64,000 nt of DNA. It comes from Thalassotalea psychrophila (lineage in GTDB: Bacteria > Pseudomonadota > Gammaproteobacteria > Enterobacterales > Alteromonadaceae). Position numbers and translations under genes: made by a program. The notes under the pieces are model-generated. The model searched no databases and had not been told where the DNA came from. It worked only from the letters and a program-made list of their open reading frames with translations. Below are positions 50,965-60,940 of this stretch, in pieces. The DNA lies in assembly GCF_031583595.1 (NCBI RefSeq), contig NZ_CP134145.1, positions 2,852,001 through 2,916,000 of the forward strand, written 5' to 3'. Numbering within the stretch: the first letter of the stretch is position 1; the number at the start of each line of letters is the position of its first letter.

Positions 50965-53319
50965 TTATTTTATTTCAGCGCTTTTTTTCAGATGTTTTTT
51001 ATCTGGCCATAAGAAGGTCGAAAGTGCCGGTAAAATAATAATTGCCGCAAGCATATTAACCAAAAACATAAACGTTAATAATATGCCCATATCTACTTGG
51101 AATTTAAGATCTGAGAAAAACCAAGTTGATACACCAATTGCTAAGGTTATTCCGGTAATTAATACCGCACTGCCGCGTTCTTTAAGGGCAGATAGATAAG
51201 CCTGAGCCATGCTTTCGCCATGTCTTAAGTGAGCACTCATGGTAGATAAGATATAAATACCATAATCAACACCAATACCTACCCCTAACGCAATTACAGG
51301 TAGCGTAGATACAGTTAAACCTATATCGAGGTAAGTCATAAGTGCTTGCGCTAGCGTGGAGACAACATAAAGTGGGGCAATAACGACAATGGTTGCCCGT
51401 ACAGAGCGGAAGCTAATCAAACATAATAACGTTACCGCGCCGTATACATAAAACATCATTGGAATTTGCGCTTCAGCTACCGCTTCATTGGTAGCAGCCA
51501 TAACACCAACAGGACCAGATGCTAATTTAAACTTGATGGTCTCAGTGTTTAACTCTGCAGCATTTTCTTTAACGGCACTTACAATTCGTTCAATCGTATC
51601 TGCTTTATGATCTTCCATAAATAGAATGATCGGCATAGCACTACAATTAGTGTTTAACAAACCACTGGTTTGTGGAATGCGCGCAATCGATTGTACTAAG
51701 CTTTGTTGGTTTCGAGATAATACCTGCCAACGCTTATTACCTTCGTTGTAGCCGGTATTAACGATTTTAGCGACACTAGCTAAAGAAACCGTAGATTGCA
51801 CACCAGGAACATTTTCTAAACGCCACTGCATAGTATCAATGGTATTTAGCACTTCATGCTCTACACAGGACTCAGCAAAAGTTTCGACAACAACCGACAT
51901 ATAATCAACACTAATCGCATATTTATCAGTAATTAAGAATGTATCTTGGTTATAACGAGAATCTTCATGTAATGCTGGAGCCCCGGCATGCAGTTCACCA
52001 ATTTTTAGTTCACCACTTTGGTTGAAACCCCAAATAAACAGTATCGCGGTTAACGTTAATATAATCGCCGCTGGCTTTTTAGAGGTAACAATAGCCGCTT
52101 TTCGCCATAACAATCTATTCATTAGTTTATGGTCGGCATTATCAATAATGTGTTTCTGCTCTTCTTCGTTAAAACGAACAAATGATACTAATATTGGTAA
52201 CAATAAAAGGTTTGTAAAAATAATAAGCCCCACACCCAATGATGCAGTTATGGCTAATTCACGAATAATACCAATATCAATCGCGAGTAATGTTAAAAAA
52301 CCAACAGTGTCTGACAGTAAAGCGATACCACCAGGGACTAGCAATCGTCTGAAACTTAACTGCGCAGCCTGTCTGGCATTGTTACCTTTTGCCACTTCTT
52401 TTGAAATTGCATTGATCATTTGTACGCCATGGCTCACCCCTATGGCGAAGACCAAAAACGGCACCAAAATAGACATAGGATCTAAACCAAACCCTAAAAC
52501 TGTCAGCATCCCCATTTGCCAGATAACCGCAATTAATGAACAAAGAATAGGTAGAAGAGTTAAGGTTATGGAATTACAAAATAAATAAACCATTACTGCG
52601 GTTATTGCTATGGCAATAGCAAAGAACGTAACAACACCTTTAGCACCGTCAGCTATATCGCCAACCATCTTTGAAAAACCAATAATATGGATACTAATAT
52701 TATCTTTTTCAAATTCACCACGCAGTTCATCTTCGAGTTGCTTGGCTAATTTTAGAGTATCTAGCTTTTCACCGGTTTGAGGATCTATTTCCATTAACGA
52801 TGATTTTACCATTGAACAGGTGTAATCATCAGAAACCATACTCCCCACAACACCGGCTTTTTCAATGTTGCCTTTTACAATAGCCAAACCATTTTCGTCT
52901 GGCTGAAAATCCGCTGGAATTACCGGCCCGCCAGCAAAACCATCTTCAACTACTTCGACAAAACGAGTGGATGGCGCATACAATGAATTAACCAGAATAC
53001 GATTAACCCCAGGAATGAAGAACAGTTGGTCGTGCACACCTTTAAGTGTAGTGAAAAACTCAGCGTTAAAAATATCACCATTGGTATTACATACAGAAAT
53101 TAATACATTGTTAGCACCGCCAAAATCAGTTTGATGCTTCAAATAAGTTTGCATATAGCTGTGTTGTAACGGGACATTCTTCTCGAATGATGCATCAAGT
53201 TTAATGTTTGTTGCTTGCGCTAATAAATAACCGGTAATAAAAAGAAATATTCCGAGTACGGAGAACCTGAAACGAAAGATATTACGTTCAAGATGATTTA
53301 AAAATTTTAAAATTGCCAT
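50965..53319 (-). CDS. RND/MMPL-family transporter
   Basis: The 784-residue protein has two matching halves, each with one helix, a periplasmic domain of about 170-200 residues and five helices. VFAIGVSHGVQMIN and GVGIGVDYGIYILS are the paired TM4 motifs of MMPL-type RND proteins, the second with the proton-relay Asp. These single-protein RND pumps often move lipids or hydrophobic molecules. It follows the YCF48-like gene by 12 nt and is surely co-transcribed with it. DUF1302 and DUF1329 genes lie just upstream. Confidence 0.9.
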   Translation of the reverse strand: MAILKFLNHLERNIFRFRFSVLGIFLFITGYLLAQATNIKLDASFEKNVPLQHSYMQTYLKHQTDFGGANNVLISVCNTNGDIFNAEFFTTLKGVHDQLFFIPGVNRILVNSLYAPSTRFVEVVEDGFAGGPVIPADFQPDENGLAIVKGNIEKAGVVGSMVSDDYTCSMVKSSLMEIDPQTGEKLDTLKLAKQLEDELRGEFEKDNISIHIIGFSKMVGDIADGAKGVVTFFAIAIAITAVMVYLFCNSITLTLLPILCSLIAVIWQMGMLTVLGFGLDPMSILVPFLVFAIGVSHGVQMINAISKEVAKGNNARQAAQLSFRRLLVPGGIALLSDTVGFLTLLAIDIGIIRELAITASLGVGLIIFTNLLLLPILVSFVRFNEEEQKHIIDNADHKLMNRLLWRKAAIVTSKKPAAIILTLTAILFIWGFNQSGELKIGELHAGAPALHEDSRYNQDTFLITDKYAISVDYMSVVVETFAESCVEHEVLNTIDTMQWRLENVPGVQSTVSLASVAKIVNTGYNEGNKRWQVLSRNQQSLVQSIARIPQTSGLLNTNCSAMPIILFMEDHKADTIERIVSAVKENAAELNTETIKFKLASGPVGVMAATNEAVAEAQIPMMFYVYGAVTLLCLISFRSVRATIVVIAPLYVVSTLAQALMTYLDIGLTVSTLPVIALGVGIGVDYGIYILSTMSAHLRHGESMAQAYLSALKERGSAVLITGITLAIGVSTWFFSDLKFQVDMGILLTFMFLVNMLAAIIILPALSTFLWPDKKHLKKSAEIK

Positions 53320-53331
53320 TATTGGCTCCTA

Positions 53332-54339
53332 CTAATTAACAGCCAATACTTTGACGCCAACTTCACTGGCGACTATAAGTTTGTTATTGAACCAAACGCC
53401 ACCAATTAAGGCTTTACCATCAGGTTGTGTGCTTAAGGTAAAATCAGTGCCGTTGGCACTACTTAGAATAACACCGGCGTTTGCTAACACATATACATGC
53501 CCAAGGTCTGTAACAACAACATCATTTAATAACGCCGTAGTGTTTGTGCTTTGATGTTGCCACCCTGCACCACCGTTTGTGCTGGAAAAGATATTACCGC
53601 GTAATCCAACCACAAGCAGTTGCTGCTCATTAATTTGAGCTATATCGAAAAAAGAACCCATGTAAATTTCATCAAGAAGTTGCCAAGTTTTCCCTTGATC
53701 GGAGCTTTTTGCCAACATGCCTATTTCACCAGCTAGATATAATTCATTACCACTTGATAACAAACGATTAAAATGCGGCAAGATACTGGCTATTTCTTCC
53801 AGATAAAATTCTTCGTCTTCAATTTTTAGCTCTAGTAAGTATTCTTGATCGTCTACATTAACTAATTCTAAATGGAACTCTTCAGTCCAAGTTTTACCCG
53901 CGTCAATGGTGCGATAAAAAACACCATAAGCGCCAACGGCAATACCATGTTTATCATCAAAAAATACGATATCAAATAATGGCCGTTCTTTTTCAGGTTG
54001 GTAATTTTGAATTGCCCAACTTGTACCACCGTCAGTAGTATTTAAAATGACTGAGTCGTGACCAACGGCCCAACCTTGTTGTTCATTGATGAAATAAACT
54101 CGGTTTAATGCAGAGTTTGCTGGTACGGATTGCTGTTGCCAATCAATACCATCGTTTGAAAGTAAAATATGACCTTTATCGCCGACGGCAATTAACGAAG
54201 TATCACTAATTTTAGCGATATCTAGCATTAACGATTTAGAGGCTAAAGGGAGTACTTCAGCAGGAACTGGAGTATTGCTGGCTAAGACGGAAAAAGGGAA
54301 AATGCAATAAACTAGCATCAATTTGAATACACGGATCAT
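53332..54339 (-). CDS. YCF48/BNR-repeat periplasmic protein
   Basis: After a signal peptide (cut near VLAS) come five or six beta-propeller blades, each with a G-x-x-W turn: GIDWQQQS, GGTSWAIQN, GKTWTEEF, GKTWQLLD, GAGWQHQS. This is the YCF48/HCF136 type, which in photosynthetic organisms assists photosystem II assembly. Here, beside an RND pump, it more likely serves as a periplasmic adaptor or assembly factor. It is 12 nt before the RND gene. Confidence 0.87.
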   Translation of the reverse strand: MIRVFKLMLVYCIFPFSVLASNTPVPAEVLPLASKSLMLDIAKISDTSLIAVGDKGHILLSNDGIDWQQQSVPANSALNRVYFINEQQGWAVGHDSVILNTTDGGTSWAIQNYQPEKERPLFDIVFFDDKHGIAVGAYGVFYRTIDAGKTWTEEFHLELVNVDDQEYLLELKIEDEEFYLEEIASILPHFNRLLSSGNELYLAGEIGMLAKSSDQGKTWQLLDEIYMGSFFDIAQINEQQLLVVGLRGNIFSSTNGGAGWQHQSTNTTALLNDVVVTDLGHVYVLANAGVILSSANGTDFTLSTQPDGKALIGGVWFNNKLIVASEVGVKVLAVN

Positions 54340-54390
54340 AAAATTATAAACTCAATAGTTAACGTTATAATAACAACTAACCTAAAACTA

Positions 54391-54419
54391 AAAACGGTTG
54401 GCAGAGCCAACCGTTTTTT
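54391..54419. terminator. Terminator between DUF1329 and YCF48 genes
   Basis: AAAACGGTTGGC/GCCAACCGTTTT with a 3-nt loop has T-runs in both directions. It lies in the 94-nt gap of an otherwise collinear four-gene cluster, so it may lower expression of the YCF48-RND part relative to the outer-membrane part. Confidence 0.85.
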
Positions 54420-54433
54420 AATAAGGCCGATTC

Positions 54434-55798
54434 TTATCTGCGACCTGCTCGGCGTAAGGCTGAAGAGGTAAAATCTCTGTCTTTATGCTTTGGAGCAAAG
54501 TCATACATGTTGTGTTCATTATCTAAACCGATAGCAATATAACGACGTGATTGCAGATCATGATATACCTCAAGTGTAGACCATTGCGCCGGTAACTCGT
54601 AGTAGTTAAGACCATGAGCAACAGCTACACGATATAATTCATCACGGTTATCGTACATGTCGGCAACCGATACTTGCCAGCTGTCCTCATCAATATAGAA
54701 GGTACGTTTTTTATAAACATGACTAGTACCATCTTTTAATGACGCTTCAACAACCCATACACGATGCTTTTCATAACGAACTAAATCAGGGTTGATATGT
54801 CCAGCTTGTAAAATGTCATCATATTTAAGTTTATCGCTATGTAAACGGTAATCGTTGTAAGGTATCAACAGCTCTTGCTTACCTTTTAATTCCCAAGTGT
54901 AACGGTCTGGTGCGCCGTTAAACATATCGAAATCATCGGTAGTACGTAAGCCATCAGACGCTGTACCTGGTGCATCGTATGCTACGTTTGGAGCTCGGCG
55001 TACACGACGTTGGCCAGTATTATAGGTCCAAGCTTGGCGTGGAGTTTTAATTTGGTCCATTGTTTCATGAACTAATAACGCTGTACCGGCTAATCGGGCT
55101 GGTTGCGATACTTGCTGCTTAAACTTAAATAAAATATTAGTATCTTCAAGCGTTTTATAATTTGCACCTTTAACGCCATAAGGGATGATTAATGCTTCAT
55201 CAAACCCTATGTAGGTAAAACTACCTGACGCTGTAGGTGCGGCTTGGCCACCTTGGCGAGTAATACTTTCACCACGGTAACGTAAACTGTGATTCCAAAT
55301 AGCTTCTAGGCCATTAGCAGGAATTGGAAATGGAACCCCAACAGCGGCTTTACTAATACCGTTACCATCACGAATTAGTTCGGCGCGAGACGCATTATTC
55401 AATGTTTCATCATAAACGTGTTGTGGATATGAAGCACTGCGACGTGTTTGATAAACATTCATTTTAAATGTCTTAGGATAAGTCTCAAATAATTTTTGTT
55501 GACCTAAACTCAATAAATTTTTGTATTGTGCGTAGTTACTACTATCAACGGTATATTGAACTTTATCTTCAGGGAACGGGTCTGGATGATGATCGCCAGA
55601 TTTGTAACCCGCTGGAGCTTCAGTTATACCACCAGTCCACGCAGGAATTGAACCATCTTCGTTTGCGGCCATTTCAGCGCCCATAGGCGTTAATTCTTTA
55701 CCGAGTTTAGCGGCGTCTTCAGGACTAACTTTTGCAATACTTGCTGCTGAAGTTAGCGCTAGTGTAATAGCTAATGAAATTGCTGTTATATTTTTCAT
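54434..55798 (-). CDS. DUF1329 protein (LolB-like fold), periplasmic
   Basis: A signal peptide (cut after ASIA) precedes the DUF1329 pattern: LGKELTPMGAEMAANEDGSIPAW near the N-terminus, QTRRSASYP, a PAR-like QPARLAGTALLV, then RRVRRAPNVAYD and a C-terminal region ending in RRAGRR. Known structures in this family resemble the lipoprotein carriers LolA/LolB, so lipid binding is plausible. It follows the DUF1302 gene by 11 nt and is co-transcribed with it. Confidence 0.88.
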   Translation of the reverse strand: MKNITAISLAITLALTSAASIAKVSPEDAAKLGKELTPMGAEMAANEDGSIPAWTGGITEAPAGYKSGDHHPDPFPEDKVQYTVDSSNYAQYKNLLSLGQQKLFETYPKTFKMNVYQTRRSASYPQHVYDETLNNASRAELIRDGNGISKAAVGVPFPIPANGLEAIWNHSLRYRGESITRQGGQAAPTASGSFTYIGFDEALIIPYGVKGANYKTLEDTNILFKFKQQVSQPARLAGTALLVHETMDQIKTPRQAWTYNTGQRRVRRAPNVAYDAPGTASDGLRTTDDFDMFNGAPDRYTWELKGKQELLIPYNDYRLHSDKLKYDDILQAGHINPDLVRYEKHRVWVVEASLKDGTSHVYKKRTFYIDEDSWQVSVADMYDNRDELYRVAVAHGLNYYELPAQWSTLEVYHDLQSRRYIAIGLDNEHNMYDFAPKHKDRDFTSSALRRAGRR

Positions 55799-55809
55799 TG
55801 TTTCTAACC

Positions 55810-57837
55810 TTAGATTGAATACTTAACATTAAATGATACGAAATCGCGGTCTTCGGTGGTGTTTGTAGAACCTACACCGTCAAAGAAGCTGTTGTAATTT
55901 AGATCAAACGATAACTTACTTTGATAATCAAACGTTATACCGACAGATACTGACTTTCTTTCCTCAACAAAAAGGAACAATGGATCTGGGGTAATACCTT
56001 CTACATCGTGTGAGAACACAACTCTTGGCGATACGTTCATACTCCAAAACACGTCGTTATAATCAAGTTTAGCTAATACTTTATAACCCCAAGCAAAGTC
56101 ATCCGGGAATGGATTTGATTCTGTTCCGCCTTGAACTGCGTTAATCAAAGGATGTTCTTCTAGAGTGGTACCTGATCTATCTGTTCCTGGGCCATTGAGT
56201 CTAAGTTCATCATGTTCTGGCATATCAAATATACTGATACCACCAATTTCAAATAAACCGGTGAATTGACTTGCACCAAGACTTGGGCCAAATAAATGTG
56301 TAAATGTCACTTGGTACTGTGCGGTATCAAGTTCAACATGCCCTTGAACTTCTTCGCCAGTTTGATAAGGCATTTGCGACAGTTTAAAAATTTCAGGAAC
56401 TCCCTGAGATCTCAACGCTTGATCTGGTATCGCGGCAAACAATAACTCTACATCATCAATTTGTAACGGCTCATCTTGACGGTATGTTACTTCACCAGCA
56501 ACCGAGGTTAAGCCGACAGCTGTGTTAAAGCTTAATCCGTATAGTTTTATGTCTTCTTTATAATTTAAAAATGCTTTACCAAATAAATTCAAATCTAAGT
56601 AATTATCTTCAGTAATTGCGCCGCCACCTATCGTCGCTAAATCAGCGCCAATTGCAGCCGGGTCTAAATTTGCAGCAACACCTGAAAAGGTAGGACGACG
56701 TGAATGATAATTAATATAATAAAGCGCTAATTCGGTATCATTAAGCGAAGGGAAGAAATAAGAAAATTTCAAACCATATTGGCCGCCATCGTCAGGAGTT
56801 CTTTCTCCACGACTGCCATTACCTTTTAAACCTTGATTAGTAAGCATTGCGGTATAATCACCAACCGCCGTTGCATCACCCATTCTTAGGCTATCACCAA
56901 CATCATTCAATTCAGCAATAAATTGTTCTAAGTTTCGATCAACTAATCCACCAAAACCAAGTTGAATATTATTTAAATGACCACCAGAGCCGGCAAAATC
57001 ATTAGTCGAAAAGTAGCTACCTGGTGCAGGTAATACTGACTTTTCCCAACGATATTGATAAAACGCTTCAATATTGAAATTTTCGGTTACGCCAACTGAG
57101 GCCCAAACCGCGCCAAATGGAATAAACGCTTCTTTTAATTCAGAGCCTGGAGCTTTTAAGCGGGCAATATCAACTGGATTGATTTCACTAATACCATGAG
57201 CAATTAGAGTACTTTCACCCCAACCTATTACTTGGTCACCAACACGAATACTTACGGGTGTATCACCTACGTAAAAATCGGCATAAACAAAGGCATCTAA
57301 TAAACGCACATCTCTACAAATTTCATCTTTAGCATCATCATCATCGCATGGGCTAAGCTCTTTACCGGTAACAGGGTGCGTATACGGACGAGAGTTATCC
57401 ATCATTTCAAAATCGTAGAAATACATCCCACGAGCAAACACACCAAAATCACCAACATCGTTAGAGTAGGTAATATCTAGTTCATGGTTACCTTTAAACA
57501 TTCTTGAGAATGCTTCACCAGAGTCGTAATTTAAATTACCGAGATCACCATTGGTAGAGTAACTACCCGCGCCATTTAGCCAGACGTCACTTTGACCAGG
57601 AGGATTGTTAACCCAATCAATATTATTGTTTAAGTTATTCGACTTACCTATCCCGTCCCAGTTTCTGTCTTCAATACGATGAGATTCACCGTATGAAAAA
57701 GTAGAATCAAAGCTGACTTTAAAGTCACCTAGGTCGAATTGAACAGCGTTTGCTTGTGATGTTGCTAACAGCATTATGCTGGCAGCAACACTTTTTGCGA
57801 TACGATTTTTACCAAAATTTAAAGTAGAACTTGGCAT
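55810..57837 (-). CDS. DUF1302 outer-membrane beta-barrel protein
   Basis: The 675-residue protein has a signal peptide (cut after SQANA), then FDLGDFKVSFDSTFSYGESHR and the DUF1302 landmarks VGDQVIGWGESTLI, EAFIPFGAVWASVGVT, and many alternating strands, ending in FVSFNVKYSI with an aromatic-rich last strand, as in outer-membrane barrels. With DUF1329 it forms a widespread pair, often linked to hydrophobic-compound or lipid genes. Here it heads a set that continues with YCF48 and RND proteins. Confidence 0.88.
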   Translation of the reverse strand: MPSSTLNFGKNRIAKSVAASIMLLATSQANAVQFDLGDFKVSFDSTFSYGESHRIEDRNWDGIGKSNNLNNNIDWVNNPPGQSDVWLNGAGSYSTNGDLGNLNYDSGEAFSRMFKGNHELDITYSNDVGDFGVFARGMYFYDFEMMDNSRPYTHPVTGKELSPCDDDDAKDEICRDVRLLDAFVYADFYVGDTPVSIRVGDQVIGWGESTLIAHGISEINPVDIARLKAPGSELKEAFIPFGAVWASVGVTENFNIEAFYQYRWEKSVLPAPGSYFSTNDFAGSGGHLNNIQLGFGGLVDRNLEQFIAELNDVGDSLRMGDATAVGDYTAMLTNQGLKGNGSRGERTPDDGGQYGLKFSYFFPSLNDTELALYYINYHSRRPTFSGVAANLDPAAIGADLATIGGGAITEDNYLDLNLFGKAFLNYKEDIKLYGLSFNTAVGLTSVAGEVTYRQDEPLQIDDVELLFAAIPDQALRSQGVPEIFKLSQMPYQTGEEVQGHVELDTAQYQVTFTHLFGPSLGASQFTGLFEIGGISIFDMPEHDELRLNGPGTDRSGTTLEEHPLINAVQGGTESNPFPDDFAWGYKVLAKLDYNDVFWSMNVSPRVVFSHDVEGITPDPLFLFVEERKSVSVGITFDYQSKLSFDLNYNSFFDGVGSTNTTEDRDFVSFNVKYSI

Positions 57838-58187
57838 TATTTTTTCCCCAAGAATATAGAAAAACTTTATAGTTTTATGTGCGTTATTTTTCTTAATTTA
57901 TATTTACTGAAATAATAATTACACTATTTGAACATGTTGGCAACACTAAATAACAGTTGTAAACCTGAGTAAAACTATTGGTTTGTATGGATTTTCAACA
58001 TTTTTACGCTTAATCAATTTAAACGACTGTTTGAAACGGAACTCTGATCTTAAGTTACTTTTAATTGATGAGATAAAAACAACTTTGCTACAGGCTAGAA
58101 CTGGCAATGGTCCAACCAGTTATTAAAGCAAATACTCTATTGGAATTGGTTTACTATTCAACAATGCTGTTACGTTTGATTGGGGGA

Positions 58188-58250
58188 AATGAAGTAAACA
58201 AAAAAAACAAAAGCTAGAGCATAAAATTATTTAAATTATTTTATGCTCTA
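58188..58250 (-). terminator. Terminator of pepN in a 428-bp gap
   Basis: TAGAGCATAAAAT (58215-58227) pairs with ATTTTATGCTCTA (58238-58250). On the minus strand this is followed by GCTTTTGTTTTTTTT. The rest of 57838-58187 should hold the DUF1302 promoter; I see no gene or clear motif there. Confidence 0.75.
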
Positions 58251-58265
58251 AGCAATATTTTTCAT

Positions 58266-60836
58266 TTATTTTAAAGCAGCATCTAATTTTTCAATTAAAT
58301 CTCGAGATAAACTCTCAAGTTTGGTTAACTTTTGCAACTGCCCTTTCATCAATTGTTGGTGGTTATTATCAAACGACTTAAATTGAATAAGTGGCGTAAT
58401 TAACCGTGAAGCAACTTGCGGGTTTATTGTGTTTAACTTAGCGAGTTGCTCAAATAAAAATTCATAGCCGCTAGCATCTTTATTATGAAAGTATTCACTA
58501 TTGTAAAAAGCAAATGCGCCAATAAGTGCTCTTGCTCTATTTGGATTATCGATACTAAATTCAGGATGTTCTAATAAACCAGTAATACGCTGAACAACAT
58601 TTTCATTATTATGCAGTGCATTAATGGTAAACCACTTATCCATTACCAAGGTATTGCCCTGCCATTGTGTCGCAAATTCTGTCATTACATCTTCAAAACA
58701 AGCTAAATCGTTTAATGCCGCAACTTTTATCGCCGCTAATTGGTCCGTCATGTTATTAGCATCTGTAAACTGATTTAGTACAAGAGCATTAGCACCATCA
58801 AGTAGAGATAAATAATCTAAACAGACATTCTTAAGTGCCCTATTACCAATTGCTTGTCCATCTTTAGCAAACTCACTGGTGCATAACGATTGATACGTTT
58901 GCAAAAATTGTACCTGCAACTGTTCAGCAATAAAGCCTTTTAAGACTGTAATAGCTCGAACTAACGAGCCCGGGTTTACTTCAACAATAGCTGCTGCCAT
59001 TTCATCAAAACTTGGCAGTATTAATTGCTCAGCTTTAAAAGCATTATCGGCATTACATGCTAATACTTGCTCTAATGCGCTAGCTATTTGTAAGGGCAAA
59101 TCCAGCTCAGGGTTATTTACCAGTTGTTTAATATAACCAGCAAACAGCTTTTGCCCTGCGTCCCATCGATTAAATTCATCACTAGCGTCAACCATTAATG
59201 TATTTAAGTCTTGATCGTTATAGTGATAGTTTAATTTAACTGGTGCAGAAAAATTACCAAGCAGTGCAGGAAGAGGTTTTGAACAAACATTGTCAAATGT
59301 CCAAGTTTGCGTTTTTTCTTTACTATGTAACAAACCACCTTGATTAGGCTCATTATCATTAGTGATCAATTCAAAATTTATTGGTATATGCAGGTTTTGC
59401 TTTTCTTGCTTATCATGAGTTTGTGGATAGCTTTGCTCAATCGTTAACTGATAAGTATTAGTGGCACTATTATAATCATCGCTAACAATTAACTCTGGCG
59501 TGCCTGATTGGCTATACCATAGTTTGAATTGACTAAGATCTGTCTTACTGGCATCGCTCATCGCAGCAACAAAATCATCGCAGGTTACCGCTTGTCCATC
59601 ATGACGGTCAAAATACAATTCTATACCAGCTTTAAAGGCATCATCCCCTAAAATGGTATGCATCATACGAATAACCTCTGAGCCCTTCTCATATACGGTT
59701 AGGGTATAGAAGTTATTCATCTCCATTACTTTCTCTGGGCGTATTGGATGCGCCATAGGGCCAGCATCTTCGGCAAATTGCTGAGCTCGTACAATTTTTA
59801 CATTTTTAATGCGAGTAACGGTGCTTGAGTGCATATCGGCACTAAATTGTTGATCTCGAAATACCGTTAACCCTTCTTTTAAACTCAATTGAAACCAATC
59901 ACGACACGTTACTCGATTACCTGTCCAGTTATGAAAGTATTCATGGGCTATTACTGCTTCAACATTAAAGAAATCATCATCGGTTGCCGATAAATCATCT
60001 GCTAGAACAAACTTTGAATTAAAAACGTTTAATCCTTTGTTCTCCATCGCTCCCATATTGAAGAAATCAACCGCAACAATCATGTAGATATCTAGATCAT
60101 ATTCAAGGTTAAACTGTTGCTCATCCCATAACATAGATTTTTTAAGAGAGACCATTGCATGTTCGCCACGGCTTAAGTTGCCCTTATCAACAAACAGTTC
60201 TAACTTAACCTCTCTTCCAGACGTCGTAGTAAAGGTATCAGATAATAAATCAAAATTACCGGCAACTAAGGCAAATAAATAACAAGGCTTTGGAAATGGG
60301 TCATGCCAGGTAACGTAATGTAAATTGTTAGCTAAATTGCCTTGTTCAACTTTATTACCATTTGCTAATAAAAATGGAAAGCTTGTTTTATCAGCAATAA
60401 TTTTAGTGGTGTAAACAGCCATCACATCAGGTCGGTCTAAAAAGTAAGTAATACGTCTAAACCCTTCCGCTTCACATTGGGTACAATATACATCAGCAGA
60501 TTTATACAAGCCTTCTAAAGCAGTATTTGCAACAGGGTTTATTTCAGTGGTAATCGTTAACGTAAACTGCTCAGGCAAATTGGTTATAGATAACGTGCTA
60601 TCACTGAGCTGATATTGACTAGAGTCAATTTGAGTCTGATTTATCAACACTGACTTAAGCTGCATATGCTCGCCATCAAGTACTAGAGCGCGTTGATGTT
60701 CGCCTGATTTAATCACATTCATCACATTAGTAACAATGGTCTTGTTGTCATCTAATTCAATAGTTAAGTCTACGGTGCTTATTTTATAATCTGGAACTTG
60801 ATAGTCTTTTAAGTATCTTGGGGAAAATTCAGTCAT
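58266..60836 (-). CDS. pepN: Aminopeptidase N (M1 family)
   Basis: This zinc enzyme removes N-terminal residues from peptides in the cytoplasm. GAMENKG (substrate N-terminus binding, near residue 262) and HEYFHNWTGNR with a following E in LSLKEG (zinc ligands and catalytic Glu, near residues 298-325) are intact. The catalytic Tyr lies in the YEKGSEVIRMM segment. Length (856) is close to E. coli PepN (870) and includes the helical C-terminal domain. Monocistronic. Confidence 0.96.
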   Translation of the reverse strand: MTEFSPRYLKDYQVPDYKISTVDLTIELDDNKTIVTNVMNVIKSGEHQRALVLDGEHMQLKSVLINQTQIDSSQYQLSDSTLSITNLPEQFTLTITTEINPVANTALEGLYKSADVYCTQCEAEGFRRITYFLDRPDVMAVYTTKIIADKTSFPFLLANGNKVEQGNLANNLHYVTWHDPFPKPCYLFALVAGNFDLLSDTFTTTSGREVKLELFVDKGNLSRGEHAMVSLKKSMLWDEQQFNLEYDLDIYMIVAVDFFNMGAMENKGLNVFNSKFVLADDLSATDDDFFNVEAVIAHEYFHNWTGNRVTCRDWFQLSLKEGLTVFRDQQFSADMHSSTVTRIKNVKIVRAQQFAEDAGPMAHPIRPEKVMEMNNFYTLTVYEKGSEVIRMMHTILGDDAFKAGIELYFDRHDGQAVTCDDFVAAMSDASKTDLSQFKLWYSQSGTPELIVSDDYNSATNTYQLTIEQSYPQTHDKQEKQNLHIPINFELITNDNEPNQGGLLHSKEKTQTWTFDNVCSKPLPALLGNFSAPVKLNYHYNDQDLNTLMVDASDEFNRWDAGQKLFAGYIKQLVNNPELDLPLQIASALEQVLACNADNAFKAEQLILPSFDEMAAAIVEVNPGSLVRAITVLKGFIAEQLQVQFLQTYQSLCTSEFAKDGQAIGNRALKNVCLDYLSLLDGANALVLNQFTDANNMTDQLAAIKVAALNDLACFEDVMTEFATQWQGNTLVMDKWFTINALHNNENVVQRITGLLEHPEFSIDNPNRARALIGAFAFYNSEYFHNKDASGYEFLFEQLAKLNTINPQVASRLITPLIQFKSFDNNHQQLMKGQLQKLTKLESLSRDLIEKLDAALK

Positions 60837-60878
60837 GTGACTCTCATATGGGTATTTATATTATTGATTGTAGTTTAC

Positions 60879-60918
60879 AAAAAAAAAGGGCTTGGTTAAA
60901 TAACATTTAACCAAGCCC
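60879..60918 (-). terminator. Rho-independent terminator of nhaC
   Basis: GGGCTTGGTTAAA/TTTAACCAAGCCC (60888-60918), a 13-bp stem, is followed on the minus strand by nine Ts. It lies 22 nt after the nhaC stop codon and upstream of pepN. Confidence 0.93.
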
Positions 60919-60940
60919 ATTAATATTTAAATTATGCTCA

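Noticed and set aside
52022..52588. 188-residue plus-strand open frame
   Set aside because: It is a shadow on the opposite strand of the well-supported RND gene.
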